From Micromonospora globbae (lineage in GTDB: Bacteria > Actinomycetota > Actinomycetes > Mycobacteriales > Micromonosporaceae): a stretch of 64,000 nucleotides of DNA. The notes under the pieces were generated by a model. That model worked only from the letters and a program-made list of their open reading frames with translations. It was not told the DNA's origin and searched no databases. How positions within the stretch are numbered: the first letter of the stretch is position 1; the number at the start of each line of letters is the position of its first letter. Location of the stretch: the NCBI RefSeq assembly GCF_003610785.1, contig NZ_RAQQ01000010.1:124001-188000 (forward strand), in the 5' to 3' direction. The translations under genes and the position numbers were made by a program. Of the stretch, positions 43,866-53,999 are shown piece by piece.

Positions 43866-44727
43866 CGGTGCTCCCGCAGCTTGGGGTCGAGCCAGTCGCG
43901 CAGCCCGTCGCCGAACAGGTTGAAGCCGAGGACCGCCAGGGCGATCGCGAGGCCGGGCAGGAACGCGAGGCGGGGCGTGGAGAAGAGCAGTTCCTGTGAC
44001 TCCTGGAGCATCCGTCCCCAGGACGGGGTGGGTGGTGGGGTGCCGAAGCCCAGGAACGACAGCGCGGCCTCGGCCAGGATGGCGATGGCGAACGAGACCG
44101 ACGCCTGGACGATGAGGATGCTGGCGATGTTGGGCAGCACGTGGCGCAGCGCGATCGCGAGCCGGGAGCGGCCGGCGGCGCGGGCCGCGAGGACGTACTC
44201 GGTGTGCATGACGCCGAGGGTCTGGCCGCGGGCGACGCGGGCGAAGGCCGGGATCGTGGCCACGCCGATCGCGATCATGGCGGTGAGGGTGCTCGCGCCG
44301 AACACCGCGCCGAGCATGATCGCGAGCAGCAACGCGGGGAACGCGAACAGCAGGTCGTTGGCACGCATGACGATCTCGCTGAGCCAGCCGCCGGCCATCC
44401 CGGCGAGGACGCCGAGCGGGGTGCCGACCAGCGCGGCGACGCCGACGGCCACGATCCCCACGAAGAGCGTGGTGCGGGCTCCCACCAGCAACTGGCTCGC
44501 CACGTCGCGACCGAACTTGTCGGTGCCGAGGAGGTAGCCGTCGCTGAGGGCGGGCGCCAACCGGTGGGCCGCGTCGACGTGCACGGCGTCGTGCGGGGTC
44601 CAGACGAACGAGACGAGGGCGGCCAGCACGACGAGCGCCACCAGGGCGCCGCCGACGAGCATGCTGGCGTTCAGGCGCCGCCACCGCCGGCGCCCGCGCG
44701 CGGCGGGCGAGGTGTTCTCCAGTGCGG

Positions 44728-44731
<4 letters not shown>
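43862..44731 (-). CDS. Peptide ABC transporter permease (OppC/DppC-like), second system
   Basis: 289 residues with a first helix (SMLVGGALVALVVLAALVSF), the outside segment YLLGTDKFGRDVASQLLVGA and the coupling segment EYVLAARAAGRSRLAIALRHVLPN, then SFLGFGTPPPTPSWGRML typical of DppC. It pairs with the upstream OppB-like permease, overlapping it by ATGA. Confidence 0.92.
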
Positions 44732-45675
<944 letters not shown>

Positions 45676-45679
45676 CGTG

Positions 45680-47191
45680 CTACGCCTCGGACGGGGACAG
45701 CACGCTCAGGTCGAACGACTCGGACACCAGGTTCTTCGGCAGGCCGGCGATCCCCTTCTTGGCGACGATGAGGTTGGGGAACAGGAAGAGGAAGTCGCCG
45801 GCGGCGTCCTCGGAGATGATCCGCGCGGCCTCCTTCATCGCCGTGACCTGCTCCTCCTCGGTGCCGGCGTCCGCCTTGGCGAACAGCTCCTGCACCCGGG
45901 GGCTGTCGTAGCGCAGGTAGTAGTCCGGGTTGCCGAAGACCGCCGTGACGTCGCGGGGCTCGACGTGGTTGATGATCGACATGTCGTAGTCCGCCTGCTT
46001 GAAGACGACGTCCAACCAGCGGGCCGGGAACTCCAGCGGTTCGATGTCCACGGTGATCCCCACCGCGTCGAGCTGCGACTTGACGACCTGCGCCGACGCG
46101 ACGGCGTACGGCAGGTTGGGGATGCGCAGCTTGAGGTTGAGCCGCGTCTGCCCAGCCTGGGCCAGCAGGTCCCGGGCCTTCGCCGGGTCGTACGGGTACA
46201 GGCCGGTCAGGTCCTCGTACCAGGGGTCGGTCGGCGGGACCATCGTGCCGATCAGCTGGCCCCGGCCGGCCCACGCGGTGTCCAGCAGCGCCTTGTGGTC
46301 GATGGCGTGCCGGATGGCACGTCGCACGCGCGGGTCGTTGAGCGGAGCCTTGGAGTTGTTGAAGGACAGGACGACCTCACCGGTCGTCGTGCCCTCGATG
46401 ACCTCGTACTTCGACGTGTCCGAGAACTGCTGGATCGACTCGGGGGCCTGCACGGCCGAGATGACGTCGATGCCGCCGGTCAGGAGGGCGTTGTTCAGCG
46501 CCGTCGCGTCCTTGAAGTACTTGAGCACGACCTTCTGGAGCTTCGGCTTCGTGCCCCAGTAGGAGTCGTTCGCCGAGAACGTGATGGCGTCGCCGCGGCG
46601 CCAGGACTCCAGCTTGTAGGGGCCCGTGCCAACCGGCGTGTTGGCGAGGTCGGCCACGCCGTCCCGGCTGAACATCGCGCCGATCCGGGTGGTCATCCGG
46701 TACAGCCACGAGTTGCTCGGCTTGGTGAGGGTGACGACGGCGGTGGTGTCGTCCTTCTTCTCCACGTTGGCCACGACGTCCATGGCCGACTTCAGGGAGA
46801 CCTTCCAGTCGGTCTTGACCCGGTTGATGCTGAAGACGACGTCGTCGGCGGTGAACGTCTTGCCGTTGGTGAAGGTCACGTTGTCGCGCAGGTGGAACGT
46901 GTAGGTCTTGCGGTCGGGGCTGACCTCCCACGACTCGGCCAGCAGGGGGACGATCTTGCCGTCCTGGTCGAGCTTGACGAGGCCCTCGTACACGTTGACG
47001 AGCAGCGCCTGGGGGATGGCGGCGCCGTCGGTGCTCGTGAAGTCGAGGTTGGCCGGTTCGGCGACGAAGCCGACCGACAGGCTGGATCCGGTGGCGGAGT
47101 CTCCCGAGGTTCCCGACGAGCAACCCGCGGCGGTGATCGCGAGCGTGACGGTCGCGATCACCGCCACGAGCCGGGCGAGCGGTCGTGTCAC
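45680..47191 (-). CDS. Peptide ABC transporter substrate-binding lipoprotein, second system
   Basis: 503 residues. The lipoprotein signal is LVAVIATVTLAITAAGC with Cys near residue 24. The SBP_bac_5 body shows SSLSVGFVAEPANLDFTST, RDNVTFTNGKTFTADDVVFSINR and GTGPYKLESWRRGD. It captures the ligand of this importer. GGAGAG precedes the GTG by about 8 nt. It is the second gene of the operon. Ligand not predictable, but the associated hydrolases point to peptides or amide oligomers. Confidence 0.92.
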   Translation of the reverse strand: MTRPLARLVAVIATVTLAITAAGCSSGTSGDSATGSSLSVGFVAEPANLDFTSTDGAAIPQALLVNVYEGLVKLDQDGKIVPLLAESWEVSPDRKTYTFHLRDNVTFTNGKTFTADDVVFSINRVKTDWKVSLKSAMDVVANVEKKDDTTAVVTLTKPSNSWLYRMTTRIGAMFSRDGVADLANTPVGTGPYKLESWRRGDAITFSANDSYWGTKPKLQKVVLKYFKDATALNNALLTGGIDVISAVQAPESIQQFSDTSKYEVIEGTTTGEVVLSFNNSKAPLNDPRVRRAIRHAIDHKALLDTAWAGRGQLIGTMVPPTDPWYEDLTGLYPYDPAKARDLLAQAGQTRLNLKLRIPNLPYAVASAQVVKSQLDAVGITVDIEPLEFPARWLDVVFKQADYDMSIINHVEPRDVTAVFGNPDYYLRYDSPRVQELFAKADAGTEEEQVTAMKEAARIISEDAAGDFLFLFPNLIVAKKGIAGLPKNLVSESFDLSVLSPSEA

Positions 47192-47259
47192 GGCTTCTCT
47201 CCTGGGACAGGGGCCGGGCGGGGCCGGTCCGGGCGTGCGAACGGACGGGTGGGGTGTGG

Positions 47260-48327
47260 TCACGGTGCGGTGCTGCCCTCCACGACGGCCAGGATCTCCG
47301 CCGCGAGTTCCTTGGTGGTGGCGCTGCCACCGAGGTCGGGTGTGTGCCGGGCGGGATCGCGCAGCGCGGTGGCCACCGCGTCGCGGACGATCCGCCCGGC
47401 CACCGGCAGGCCGACGTGGTCGAGGAGCATGGCTCCGGACAGCATGCACGCCACCGGATTGGCCACGCCACGCCCCGCGATGTCCGGAGCCGAGCCGTGC
47501 ACGGGTTCGAAGAGCGCCGGCGCCTCACCGTCGGGAAGGAGGTTGGCGCTCGGCGCCATGCCCATCCCCCCGGCCAGGACGGCCGCGAGATCGGAGAGGA
47601 TGTCGCCGAAGAGGTTGCTGCACAGCAGCACGTCGAGGTCGCGGGGCTGTTGGACGAGGCGGACGGCCATCGCGTCGACGAGCACCTGCTCGCACTCGAC
47701 GTCGGGATACGCGGCCGCCACCTCGGCGACCACCGCGTCCCACAGCGTGTAGCCGTGGCGCAGCGCGTTGGACTTGGTCACGAGGCTCACCCGGCCCCGC
47801 CGGGACCGCGCGAGATCGAAGGCGTACCGGGCCGCGCGCAGGATCGCCGGGCGGGAGTGGACGGCCACCTCGATACCGAGCTCGTGCGCGGTGGCGGCGT
47901 GGGCACGGCCGCCGACGCCCACGTACTCCCCCTCGGTGTTCTCGCGGACGATGACCAGGTCGACGCCGTCGGGTTCGCGCAGGACCGTACGCACACCGGC
48001 CCAGGACTGCACGGGCCGTACGTTGACGGCGAGGTCCAGGGCCTGACGGACCCCGATGATGAGGCCCCAGACGAGTTCGTGGTCGGGTACGTCGGGACGG
48101 CCGACGGCGCCGAACAGCACCGCGGGGAAGCCGCGGAGGATCTCGGCGCCGTCGGCGGGCATGGCCCGGCCGGTGCGCAGGTACCGTTCGCCGCCCCAGT
48201 CGAACTCGACGGGATCCAGCCTGGCGCCGGCGCGCGCCGCGGCGGCGCGGAGCACGGGCAGGCTCGCCGAGACCACCTCGGGACCCACACCGTCACCGGG
48301 GATCACTGCCACGCGGAGGTCCTGCAC
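47260..48327 (-). CDS. Isopropylmalate/tartrate dehydrogenase-family oxidative decarboxylase
   Basis: 355 residues. NAD-binding and substrate motifs include VAVIPGDGVGPEVV, LVIVRENTEGEYVGVGG, VTKSNALRHGYTLWD, CSNLFGDILSDLAAVLAGGMGMAPSAN and FEPVHGSAPDIAGRGVANP. The RENTEGEY segment and overall pattern fit the tartrate/D-malate dehydrogenase branch rather than leucine biosynthesis. It would oxidatively decarboxylate a 2-hydroxyacid such as D-malate or tartrate. It is the first gene of the nine-gene operon and starts 39 bp from the FadR-type palindrome. Confidence 0.87.
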   Translation of the reverse strand: MQDLRVAVIPGDGVGPEVVSASLPVLRAAAARAGARLDPVEFDWGGERYLRTGRAMPADGAEILRGFPAVLFGAVGRPDVPDHELVWGLIIGVRQALDLAVNVRPVQSWAGVRTVLREPDGVDLVIVRENTEGEYVGVGGRAHAATAHELGIEVAVHSRPAILRAARYAFDLARSRRGRVSLVTKSNALRHGYTLWDAVVAEVAAAYPDVECEQVLVDAMAVRLVQQPRDLDVLLCSNLFGDILSDLAAVLAGGMGMAPSANLLPDGEAPALFEPVHGSAPDIAGRGVANPVACMLSGAMLLDHVGLPVAGRIVRDAVATALRDPARHTPDLGGSATTKELAAEILAVVEGSTAP

Positions 48328-48365
48328 GCCGAGCTCTCCGTTCTTTGAAGACGCTCTTTACGTCA

Positions 48366-48380
48366 ACTGGTCTGACCAGT
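48366..48380. promoter_or_regulatory. FadR-type GntR operator between divergent peptide-utilisation genes
   Basis: ACTGGTC-T-GACCAGT, a perfect 15-bp palindrome containing TGGTNNNACCA, the core bound by FadR/PdhR-type GntR proteins. For the rightward gene it lies exactly between TTTACG (48357-48362) and TAGCCT (48380-48385), which are 17 nt apart as -35 and -10. The GntR gene at 50139 is the likely source of the binding protein. Confidence 0.72.
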
Positions 48381-48516
48381 AGCCTCAGTGGACCCAACGC
48401 TCTCACTCGCCCGCAGGAAAGGTCAAGGGCTCCACCCCAAGGTTCTCGCCGGAACCGGGGACGCCTGCCCACGCCCCCGGGAGGATCCGGCAGCCACTCC
48501 GTAGAGAGGGGAACTC

Positions 48517-49956
48517 ATGGCATCCATGGCATCGCGGTCCGCCGCAGTGCTCGCCGGGGCGCTCATGGGCTCGGTCGCCGTCGTCGGCGTATCCGCTCCC
48601 GCCGCCGCGGCGGACACTCCCGGCCTGCCCGGCCGCTACAACGCCATCACCGACGTGCCGGGCATCCAGGTCGGTCAGGTCCAGTCCACCCGGGCCCCGT
48701 ACCTCACCGGCACCACCGTCGTCTACACCCCCCGCATGTCCGTGACCGGCGTCGACCAGGAGGGCGGCGCGCCGGCCACCAAGGAGACCGACCTGCTCGA
48801 CCCGCTCAACTCCAACCCCGGCGTCAACGCCGTCATGCTCGGCGGGAGCAGCATGTACGGGCTGGCCGCCACCGACGGCGTGATCCGGTGGCTCGAGGAA
48901 CGCGGCGAGGGCGTCCGGGTCGGCGGCGGCGTCGCTCCGATCGTGCCGGCCGCCGACATCTTCGATCTCGGTCGGGGCGGCAACATCCGGGCCCGCACGA
49001 CCCCCGCCTGGGGCTGGCTCGCCGCCGAGAACGCCCACGCCGGCGCCGTGGCGCAGGGCGTCGTGGGCGGCGGCACCGGGGCCCGCTCCGGCGGCATGAA
49101 GGGCGGCGTCGGCACGGCCAGCATGGTGCTCGACAACGGCATCGTCGTCGGCGCCATCGTCGTGGTGAACTCGGTCGGGTCCCCCGTGGACGCACGGGAC
49201 TGCTCGCTGCTGGCCGCCCGGTTCGAGGTCGCCGGTGAGTTCCGCGGCCTCACCACACCGAAGAAGCAGGAGTGCAACCCACCCGGCGCGTCCGGCGCGA
49301 AGGCCGACGAGCCCTCGATGAACACCACCATCGCCGTGGTGGCCACCAACGCGCCGCTGGAGAAGGCCGCCGCGGCCCGCATGGCCACGAACGCGCACGA
49401 CGGCCTGGCCCGCGCCATCAACCCGATCCACACCCTCAGCGACGGCGACACGGTCTTCGCGGTCTCCACCGGCGAGGGCACGCCGCTGCGCGTCAACGCC
49501 GACGGCGGCCAGCTCAACCGCATCTTCAACGCCGCCGCCGACACGCTCACCCGCGCCGTGGGCCACGCGATCCTCAACGCCCGGACCGTCGGCACGGCGA
49601 CGAGCTACTGCGACCGGTACCCCTCGGCCTGCAAGAAGCTCGCACCCCTGCCGCCGGACAAGCGCGGCGTGGCGCCGGAGGTCACGGCCCAGTCGCTGGC
49701 CGCCGCGTCGGCCAAGGTCTCCGAGGGGACCCCGCCGGTCGGGGGCGCGTCGGCCACCGGGCAGACCGCCGGCACGTCCGGAGCCGGCACGTCCGGAGCC
49801 GGGGCGGGCGACGAGTCGCAACCGGTCGCCTTCACCCCCACCGCCTCGTCCGGCGGTGACGGGCCCGCACCGGCCAACGGGCTCCTGGCGCTCGTCGGGT
49901 TCGCGGGGTTGGCCGGCGCCCTGCTGATCCGGCGCCGAGCAGCCGCCCGGCGCTGA
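48517..49956 (+). CDS. Exported, membrane-anchored P1/S58-family (NylC-like) hydrolase
   Basis: 479 residues. Signal peptide (AVLAGALMGSVAVVGVSAPAAAA, cleaved near residue 33), then the P1 catalytic fold: ITDVPGIQVGQVQ, GGSSMYGLAATDGVIRWL, FDLGRGGNIR, GGMKGGVGTASMV. The self-cleavage site is Asn269-Thr270 in MNTTIAVVATNAPL, the same Asn/Thr pair used by the nylon-oligomer hydrolase NylC. After residue 390 comes a Gly/Ser/Thr-rich linker with an internal duplication, then a transmembrane helix (LLALVGFAGLAGALLI) and an RRRAAARR tail that anchor it at the outer face. No LPxTG. It is divergent from the importer operon and probably degrades polymers before uptake. Confidence 0.9.
   Translation: MASMASRSAAVLAGALMGSVAVVGVSAPAAAADTPGLPGRYNAITDVPGIQVGQVQSTRAPYLTGTTVVYTPRMSVTGVDQEGGAPATKETDLLDPLNSNPGVNAVMLGGSSMYGLAATDGVIRWLEERGEGVRVGGGVAPIVPAADIFDLGRGGNIRARTTPAWGWLAAENAHAGAVAQGVVGGGTGARSGGMKGGVGTASMVLDNGIVVGAIVVVNSVGSPVDARDCSLLAARFEVAGEFRGLTTPKKQECNPPGASGAKADEPSMNTTIAVVATNAPLEKAAAARMATNAHDGLARAINPIHTLSDGDTVFAVSTGEGTPLRVNADGGQLNRIFNAAADTLTRAVGHAILNARTVGTATSYCDRYPSACKKLAPLPPDKRGVAPEVTAQSLAAASAKVSEGTPPVGGASATGQTAGTSGAGTSGAGAGDESQPVAFTPTASSGGDGPAPANGLLALVGFAGLAGALLIRRRAAARR
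49771..49800 (+). repeat. Perfect 15-bp tandem duplication in the linker of the exported hydrolase
   Basis: GGCACGTCCGGAGCC at 49771-49785 is repeated exactly at 49786-49800, encoding GTSGA twice. It lengthens the flexible stalk before the membrane anchor. Confidence 0.8.
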
Positions 49957-49982
49957 CCGCGAGGCGGACGACCGCTTCACGG

Positions 49983-50020
49983 GCCCGGCCGGCGCGGCCT
50001 CGCCGCCACGCCGGCCGGGC
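49983..50020 (+). terminator. Terminator hairpin after the exported hydrolase gene
   Basis: GCCCGGCCGGCG (49983-49994) pairs perfectly with CGCCGGCCGGGC (50009-50020), 14-nt loop, 27 bp after the stop codon. It would separate this transcript from the downstream GntR gene. Confidence 0.65.
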
Positions 50021-50138
50021 ACCGTGAGGCGTTACCATTTCCGGCAGACGGCCACGAATGGCCGGATCGGTTCGCCCCGACCGCGGCGATTCCGCTGGTC
50101 GCCAGCGCTCTTGCAGACTTCCACCACGGGGGTAGCCA

Positions 50139-50900
50139 GTGGCCCAACGGCCGCGATTCCAACCGGTCCAGCCCGTGCGGGCGTACGAACGGATCGTGCA
50201 GCAGATCGAGGAGGCGATCCTGCGCGGTGAGCTGCGCCCGGGCGAGCGACTGCCCTCCGAGCGGGACCTGGTGCGGCAGTTCTCGGTCAGCCGCGCGACG
50301 GTGCGCGAGGCGCTGCGGGTGCTCCAGAGCAACGGCCTGGTCCGGTCCCGGGCGGGCGACCCGGCGGGCGCGGAGATCGTGCCGTTCTCCCCGGTCACCC
50401 TCCAGAAGTCGATGACCACCCTGGCCCGGCTCTCCGAGCTGACCCTCACCGAACTCATCCAGTTCCGGATGCTGCTGGACGCGACCGCCAACCTGCTCGC
50501 CGCCAAGCTGCGCACCGAGGAGCAGCTCGCCGAGATGGACGCGGCCCTGAAGGTCATGCGCGACAGCGTGTCCCTCGGCTACGAGGAGTTCAGCCGCGCC
50601 GACGTCGCGTTCCACGACGCCGTCGCTCGGGCCAGCGGCAACCGGCTGCTCCAGGTCTGCAACCAGGTCGTACGCTCCGTGGCGCTCACGCTCATCGCCG
50701 AGAAGATCGCTCACGCGCTGGACCGCACCGCGCAGATGGAGGAGAGCATCGCCCACCACGCCGAGGTGCTCGAGGCGGTGCGGGCCGGTGACGGCGCAGG
50801 GGCGGCGCGCATCGCCCGCCAGAACCTGTACGACTACTACGCCTCCTACGTGCCGGAGGACGAGCGGGTGTTCCTGCGGGCGCTCATCGACCAGGAGTGA
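50139..50900 (+). CDS. GntR-family regulator, FadR/FCD subfamily
   Basis: 253 residues. Winged helix at about 10-80 (AYERIVQQIEEAILRGELRPGERLPSERDLVRQFSVSRATVREALRVLQSNGLV), then an FCD-type all-helical domain (FRMLLDATANLLAAKL, DVAFHDAVARASGNRLL, SIAHHAEVLEAV with metal-binding His). It lies beside the exported P1 hydrolase gene and the palindrome at 48366, which matches the FadR-type consensus, so it most likely controls this hydrolase and the divergent importer operon. GTG start with a G-rich site. Effector probably a carboxylate from the degraded substrate. Confidence 0.9.
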   Translation: MAQRPRFQPVQPVRAYERIVQQIEEAILRGELRPGERLPSERDLVRQFSVSRATVREALRVLQSNGLVRSRAGDPAGAEIVPFSPVTLQKSMTTLARLSELTLTELIQFRMLLDATANLLAAKLRTEEQLAEMDAALKVMRDSVSLGYEEFSRADVAFHDAVARASGNRLLQVCNQVVRSVALTLIAEKIAHALDRTAQMEESIAHHAEVLEAVRAGDGAGAARIARQNLYDYYASYVPEDERVFLRALIDQE

Positions 50901-50915
50901 CCCGGGGCGGAGTCC

Positions 50916-51635
50916 TCACAGGAGCAGGCCGCCGGTGGCCCGGATGTTCTGCCCGGTGATCCACCGGGCGTCGGGCCCGGCGAGGAATGCCACGACGTCG
51001 GCGATGTCCTCGGGCCGGCCGAGGCGACCCAGCGCGGTCATCGCGGGCACCTGCGTCAGCGCCTCCGGCGGGTTGCTCCCGCGCAGCAGGTCGGTGTCGG
51101 TCGCGCCCGGCGAGACCGTGTTGACCGTGATGCCCCGGCCGCCCAGCTCGCGCGCGGCGACCGCGGCGAACTGCTCCAGCGCCGCCTTGCTGGCGCAGTA
51201 CAGGGAGTGGCCGGGCGCCGGCACCACGGTGTTCAGTGTGGAGATGTTGATGATGCGGCCGTGGTCGCGCATCACCTCCGCGGCGCGCCTCATGGCCAGG
51301 ACCGGGTACTTCGCGTTGACCGTCATCACCCGGTCGAAGTCCTCGGCGGTCATCGCCGTGACGGGGACGGGCGCGGTGATCGCCGCGTTGTTCACGAGGA
51401 TGTCCAGGCCGTCGGGCACCGCCGCGAAGAGCGTGTCGAGGCTGCTCACGTCGGCCTGGTCGGCGTGAACCGCCCGCACGCCGTCCAGTTCGCCGGCCAG
51501 TTCCTCGGCGGCGGCCCTGTTCTCCCGGTAGGTGAAGACGACCTCGGCGCCGTCCCGGGCGAGGCGCCGCACGACGGCCCGCCCGATCCCGCGGGAGCCG
51601 CCGGTCACGATCGCGGTCTTTCCGCTCAAGCTCAT
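50916..51635 (-). CDS. Short-chain dehydrogenase/reductase (3-oxoacyl-ACP reductase-like)
   Basis: 239 residues. Cofactor loop IVTGGSRGIGRAVVRRL, VNNAAI, catalytic Ser in INISTLN and YxxxK in YCASKAALEQF, VSPGATDTDLL, and the C-terminal ITGQNIRATGG. The NADPH-type loop follows FabG, but the context gives no pathway. The start is 11 bp from the AraC stop, so the two are probably co-transcribed. Confidence 0.88.
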   Translation of the reverse strand: MSLSGKTAIVTGGSRGIGRAVVRRLARDGAEVVFTYRENRAAAEELAGELDGVRAVHADQADVSSLDTLFAAVPDGLDILVNNAAITAPVPVTAMTAEDFDRVMTVNAKYPVLAMRRAAEVMRDHGRIINISTLNTVVPAPGHSLYCASKAALEQFAAVAARELGGRGITVNTVSPGATDTDLLRGSNPPEALTQVPAMTALGRLGRPEDIADVVAFLAGPDARWITGQNIRATGGLLL

Positions 51636-51646
51636 GGCTGGGCAGG

Positions 51647-52456
51647 CTAGTTGGCCGTCCGCCGCAGGTCTTGAAGGAATGCGAACAGCTCGGTCGGCGT
51701 GAGCCCGGTCATGGCGCGGACCTCCCGGCTCAGGTGCGGCTGGTCGGCGTACCCGCAGTCGGTGGCGAGGGCCAGCGCGGCGCCGGGCCGGCCGAGCCGG
51801 TGCACGGCGTGCTGGAGCCGGCCGATGCGCGCCACCGTCTTGGGCGACATGCCGACGTGCCGCCGGAACCCCAGCTCCAGGCCGCGCCGGCTCATGCCCA
51901 GGCCGGCGGCGACCTCCCCCACCGCCCGGACCGGGCGCTGGAGCCGCCACCACGCCCGGGTGACGGCGTCCTCCGGCGGGCGGTCCGGCCGCAACCACGT
52001 GGCGAGCAGGTCGTCCAGCAGGGCGAATCGCTGCGGCCAGCCGGGCGCGGACCCCAGGCGGTCGGCCAGCTCCGCCGCCCGGCGGCCGAGCAGCGCGTCC
52101 GGGCGCACGGTCGCGCCGACCAGCTCCGGCACGGGTACGCCGAGCAGCGCCGACACCCCGGCCGGTGTCAGCCCGATCGCCACACCGTGCCGCCACTCGG
52201 CCAGCTCGTGCACGGCGTGGACGCTGCGCGGGCCGGTCACCCAGCCACCGGGGCCCGCGAAGTCCACGATCACCGTGGTGACGGTCAGCGGGAGCATCCG
52301 CCGCCGCAGGCGCCCGTCGACCCGGGTGCGGAAGCCTCCGTAGCCGAGGACGTACGGGCGCAGCGCCCGCCGCGCGAGCCGGCTCGTCGTCTCACCGCAG
52401 TCGGGAAGCGGCTCGGCCGGCAGGGAATGCAGCAGCGGCACCACGACGTCCATCAT
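51647..52456 (-). CDS. AraC-family transcriptional regulator
   Basis: 269 residues. An N-terminal effector region of about 165 residues precedes a double helix-turn-helix (VRAVGEVAAGLGMSRRGLELGFRRHVGMSPKTVARIGRLQHAV, then ALALATDCGYADQPHLSREVRAMTGLTPTELFAF). It is 19 bp downstream of the hydroxyproline operon's last gene and 11 bp upstream of an SDR, the more likely target. Effector unknown. Confidence 0.9.
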   Translation of the reverse strand: MMDVVVPLLHSLPAEPLPDCGETTSRLARRALRPYVLGYGGFRTRVDGRLRRRMLPLTVTTVIVDFAGPGGWVTGPRSVHAVHELAEWRHGVAIGLTPAGVSALLGVPVPELVGATVRPDALLGRRAAELADRLGSAPGWPQRFALLDDLLATWLRPDRPPEDAVTRAWWRLQRPVRAVGEVAAGLGMSRRGLELGFRRHVGMSPKTVARIGRLQHAVHRLGRPGAALALATDCGYADQPHLSREVRAMTGLTPTELFAFLQDLRRTAN

Positions 52457-52475
52457 GCCCCGCCGCCGGCCGCGG

Positions 52476-53999
52476 TCAGGCCGTGCGGACGCCGTCGACC
52501 GTGCGGGGAAGGCGGAGCGGGTTGGCCTCCCGCAGCTCGGGCGGGAGCAGCGGGTCGGGGACGTTCTGGTAGCAGACCGGACGCAGCCAGCGGGCGATGG
52601 CCCCGCTTCCCACGGAGGTCGCCGGGGTCGTGGCGGCGGGGTACGGGCCGCCGTGCTGCATGGCGGGTGCGACCGTCACGCCCGTCGGCCAGCCGTCCAC
52701 CACCACCCGCCCGGCGATCCCGCTCAGCGCCGCGACGAGGTCCGCCGCCGCACCGTCGCGCTCGTCGGCGGCCAGGTGCACGGTGGCCGTGAGGGTGCCG
52801 GGCAGGGCGGCGAGGACGGCGTCGCGTTCGGCCGCCGAGCCGTACCGGACGAGCACGGTGACGGGCCCGAAGCACTCCTCGAACAGCTCGTCGTGCGGCC
52901 CGCCGGTGAGCCGGGCGGCCGCCACGGTCAACACGCCCGCCCGTACGGCCAGCGGCGTGCCGTCGTCGCCGGCCTCGCCCGCCACCAGCACCTCCTCGAC
53001 ACCGGGCAGGGCGGCGCGGGCGCGCACCCCGGCGAGGAACGCCTCCCGCATGCGCGCGTCGAGCATCGGCCCGGACGGCACCTCGGCCGTGGCGACCGCC
53101 CGGACGACCGCGTCGCCCGCCGGGCCGGCCGGGACGAGGACGAGACCCGGCTTGACGCAGAACTGGCCCATGCCGAGCGTGTACGAGGCGGCGAGCCCCG
53201 TGCCGATCTCGTCCGCCCTGGTCTCGGCCGCCCGCTCGGTGACCACCACGGGGTTGAGGCTGCCCAGCTCGCCGTGGAACGGGATCGGCCGCGGCCGGGA
53301 GGACGCGATGTCGAACAGGGCACGGCCGCCGCGTACCGAGCCGGTGAACCCCACGGCGGCGGTCAGCGGGTGGCGGACGAGTTCCGGGCCCGCGTCGAAG
53401 CCGTGGACGAGTTGGACGACGTCCTCGGGCAGCCCCACCTCGGCGGCCGCGGCGCGGAGGATCCGTGCGCACAGGACGGAGGTGGCCGGGTGGTCGGGGT
53501 GGGCCTTGACCACCACGGGGCACCCCGCGGCCAGCGCGCTCGCGGTGTCGCCACCCGGCACGCTGAAGGCCAGGGGGAAGTTGCTCGCCGCGAAGACGGC
53601 CACCACGCCCAGCGGCACGTTGAGGCGGCGCAGGTCCGGACGCGGCGCGGGCACGGCCGACGGGTCGGCGTGGTCGACGACCACGTCCAGGTACGCGCCG
53701 GAGTCCACCACGTCGGCGAACGCCCGCAGCTGGTAGCAGGTGCGCGCCAGCTCGCCGGTGAGCCGCACCGACCCGAGCGCCGACTCCGCGTCGGCCGTCG
53801 CGACGATCTCCTCGCCGCTCTTCTCCAGCAGCGTGGCGGCGGTGCGCAGAAGGTCCGCCCGGCGGGCCCGGTCCCGCAGCGCCGCGCCGGCCGCCGCGGC
53901 GGCCCGCACCGCACGGTCGACGTCCTCCGCTGTCGCCTCCGTCGCCACGCGTCCCCGGACCGTCCCGGTACGCGGGTCGATGCTCAGCACGTCACTCAC
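52476..53999 (-). CDS. 2,5-dioxovalerate (alpha-ketoglutarate semialdehyde) dehydrogenase
   Basis: 507 residues of the long KGSADH type. Substrate/cofactor segments: VAVFAASNFPLAFSVPGGDTASALAAGCPVVVKAHP, GFTGSVRGGRALFD, catalytic Glu244 (FHGELGSLNP) and catalytic Cys281 (GMGQFCVKPG), then EECFGPV. It oxidises the semialdehyde from hydroxyproline breakdown to 2-oxoglutarate, the last step. GTG start overlaps the preceding dehydrogenase gene by 8 bp (GTGAGTGA). Final gene of the operon. Confidence 0.92.
   Translation of the reverse strand: MSDVLSIDPRTGTVRGRVATEATAEDVDRAVRAAAAAGAALRDRARRADLLRTAATLLEKSGEEIVATADAESALGSVRLTGELARTCYQLRAFADVVDSGAYLDVVVDHADPSAVPAPRPDLRRLNVPLGVVAVFAASNFPLAFSVPGGDTASALAAGCPVVVKAHPDHPATSVLCARILRAAAAEVGLPEDVVQLVHGFDAGPELVRHPLTAAVGFTGSVRGGRALFDIASSRPRPIPFHGELGSLNPVVVTERAAETRADEIGTGLAASYTLGMGQFCVKPGLVLVPAGPAGDAVVRAVATAEVPSGPMLDARMREAFLAGVRARAALPGVEEVLVAGEAGDDGTPLAVRAGVLTVAAARLTGGPHDELFEECFGPVTVLVRYGSAAERDAVLAALPGTLTATVHLAADERDGAAADLVAALSGIAGRVVVDGWPTGVTVAPAMQHGGPYPAATTPATSVGSGAIARWLRPVCYQNVPDPLLPPELREANPLRLPRTVDGVRTA

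Noticed and set aside
48517..49956. Sortase-anchored surface protein
   Set aside because: The C-terminus has a helix and a basic tail but no LPxTG-type motif, so a plain transmembrane anchor fits better.
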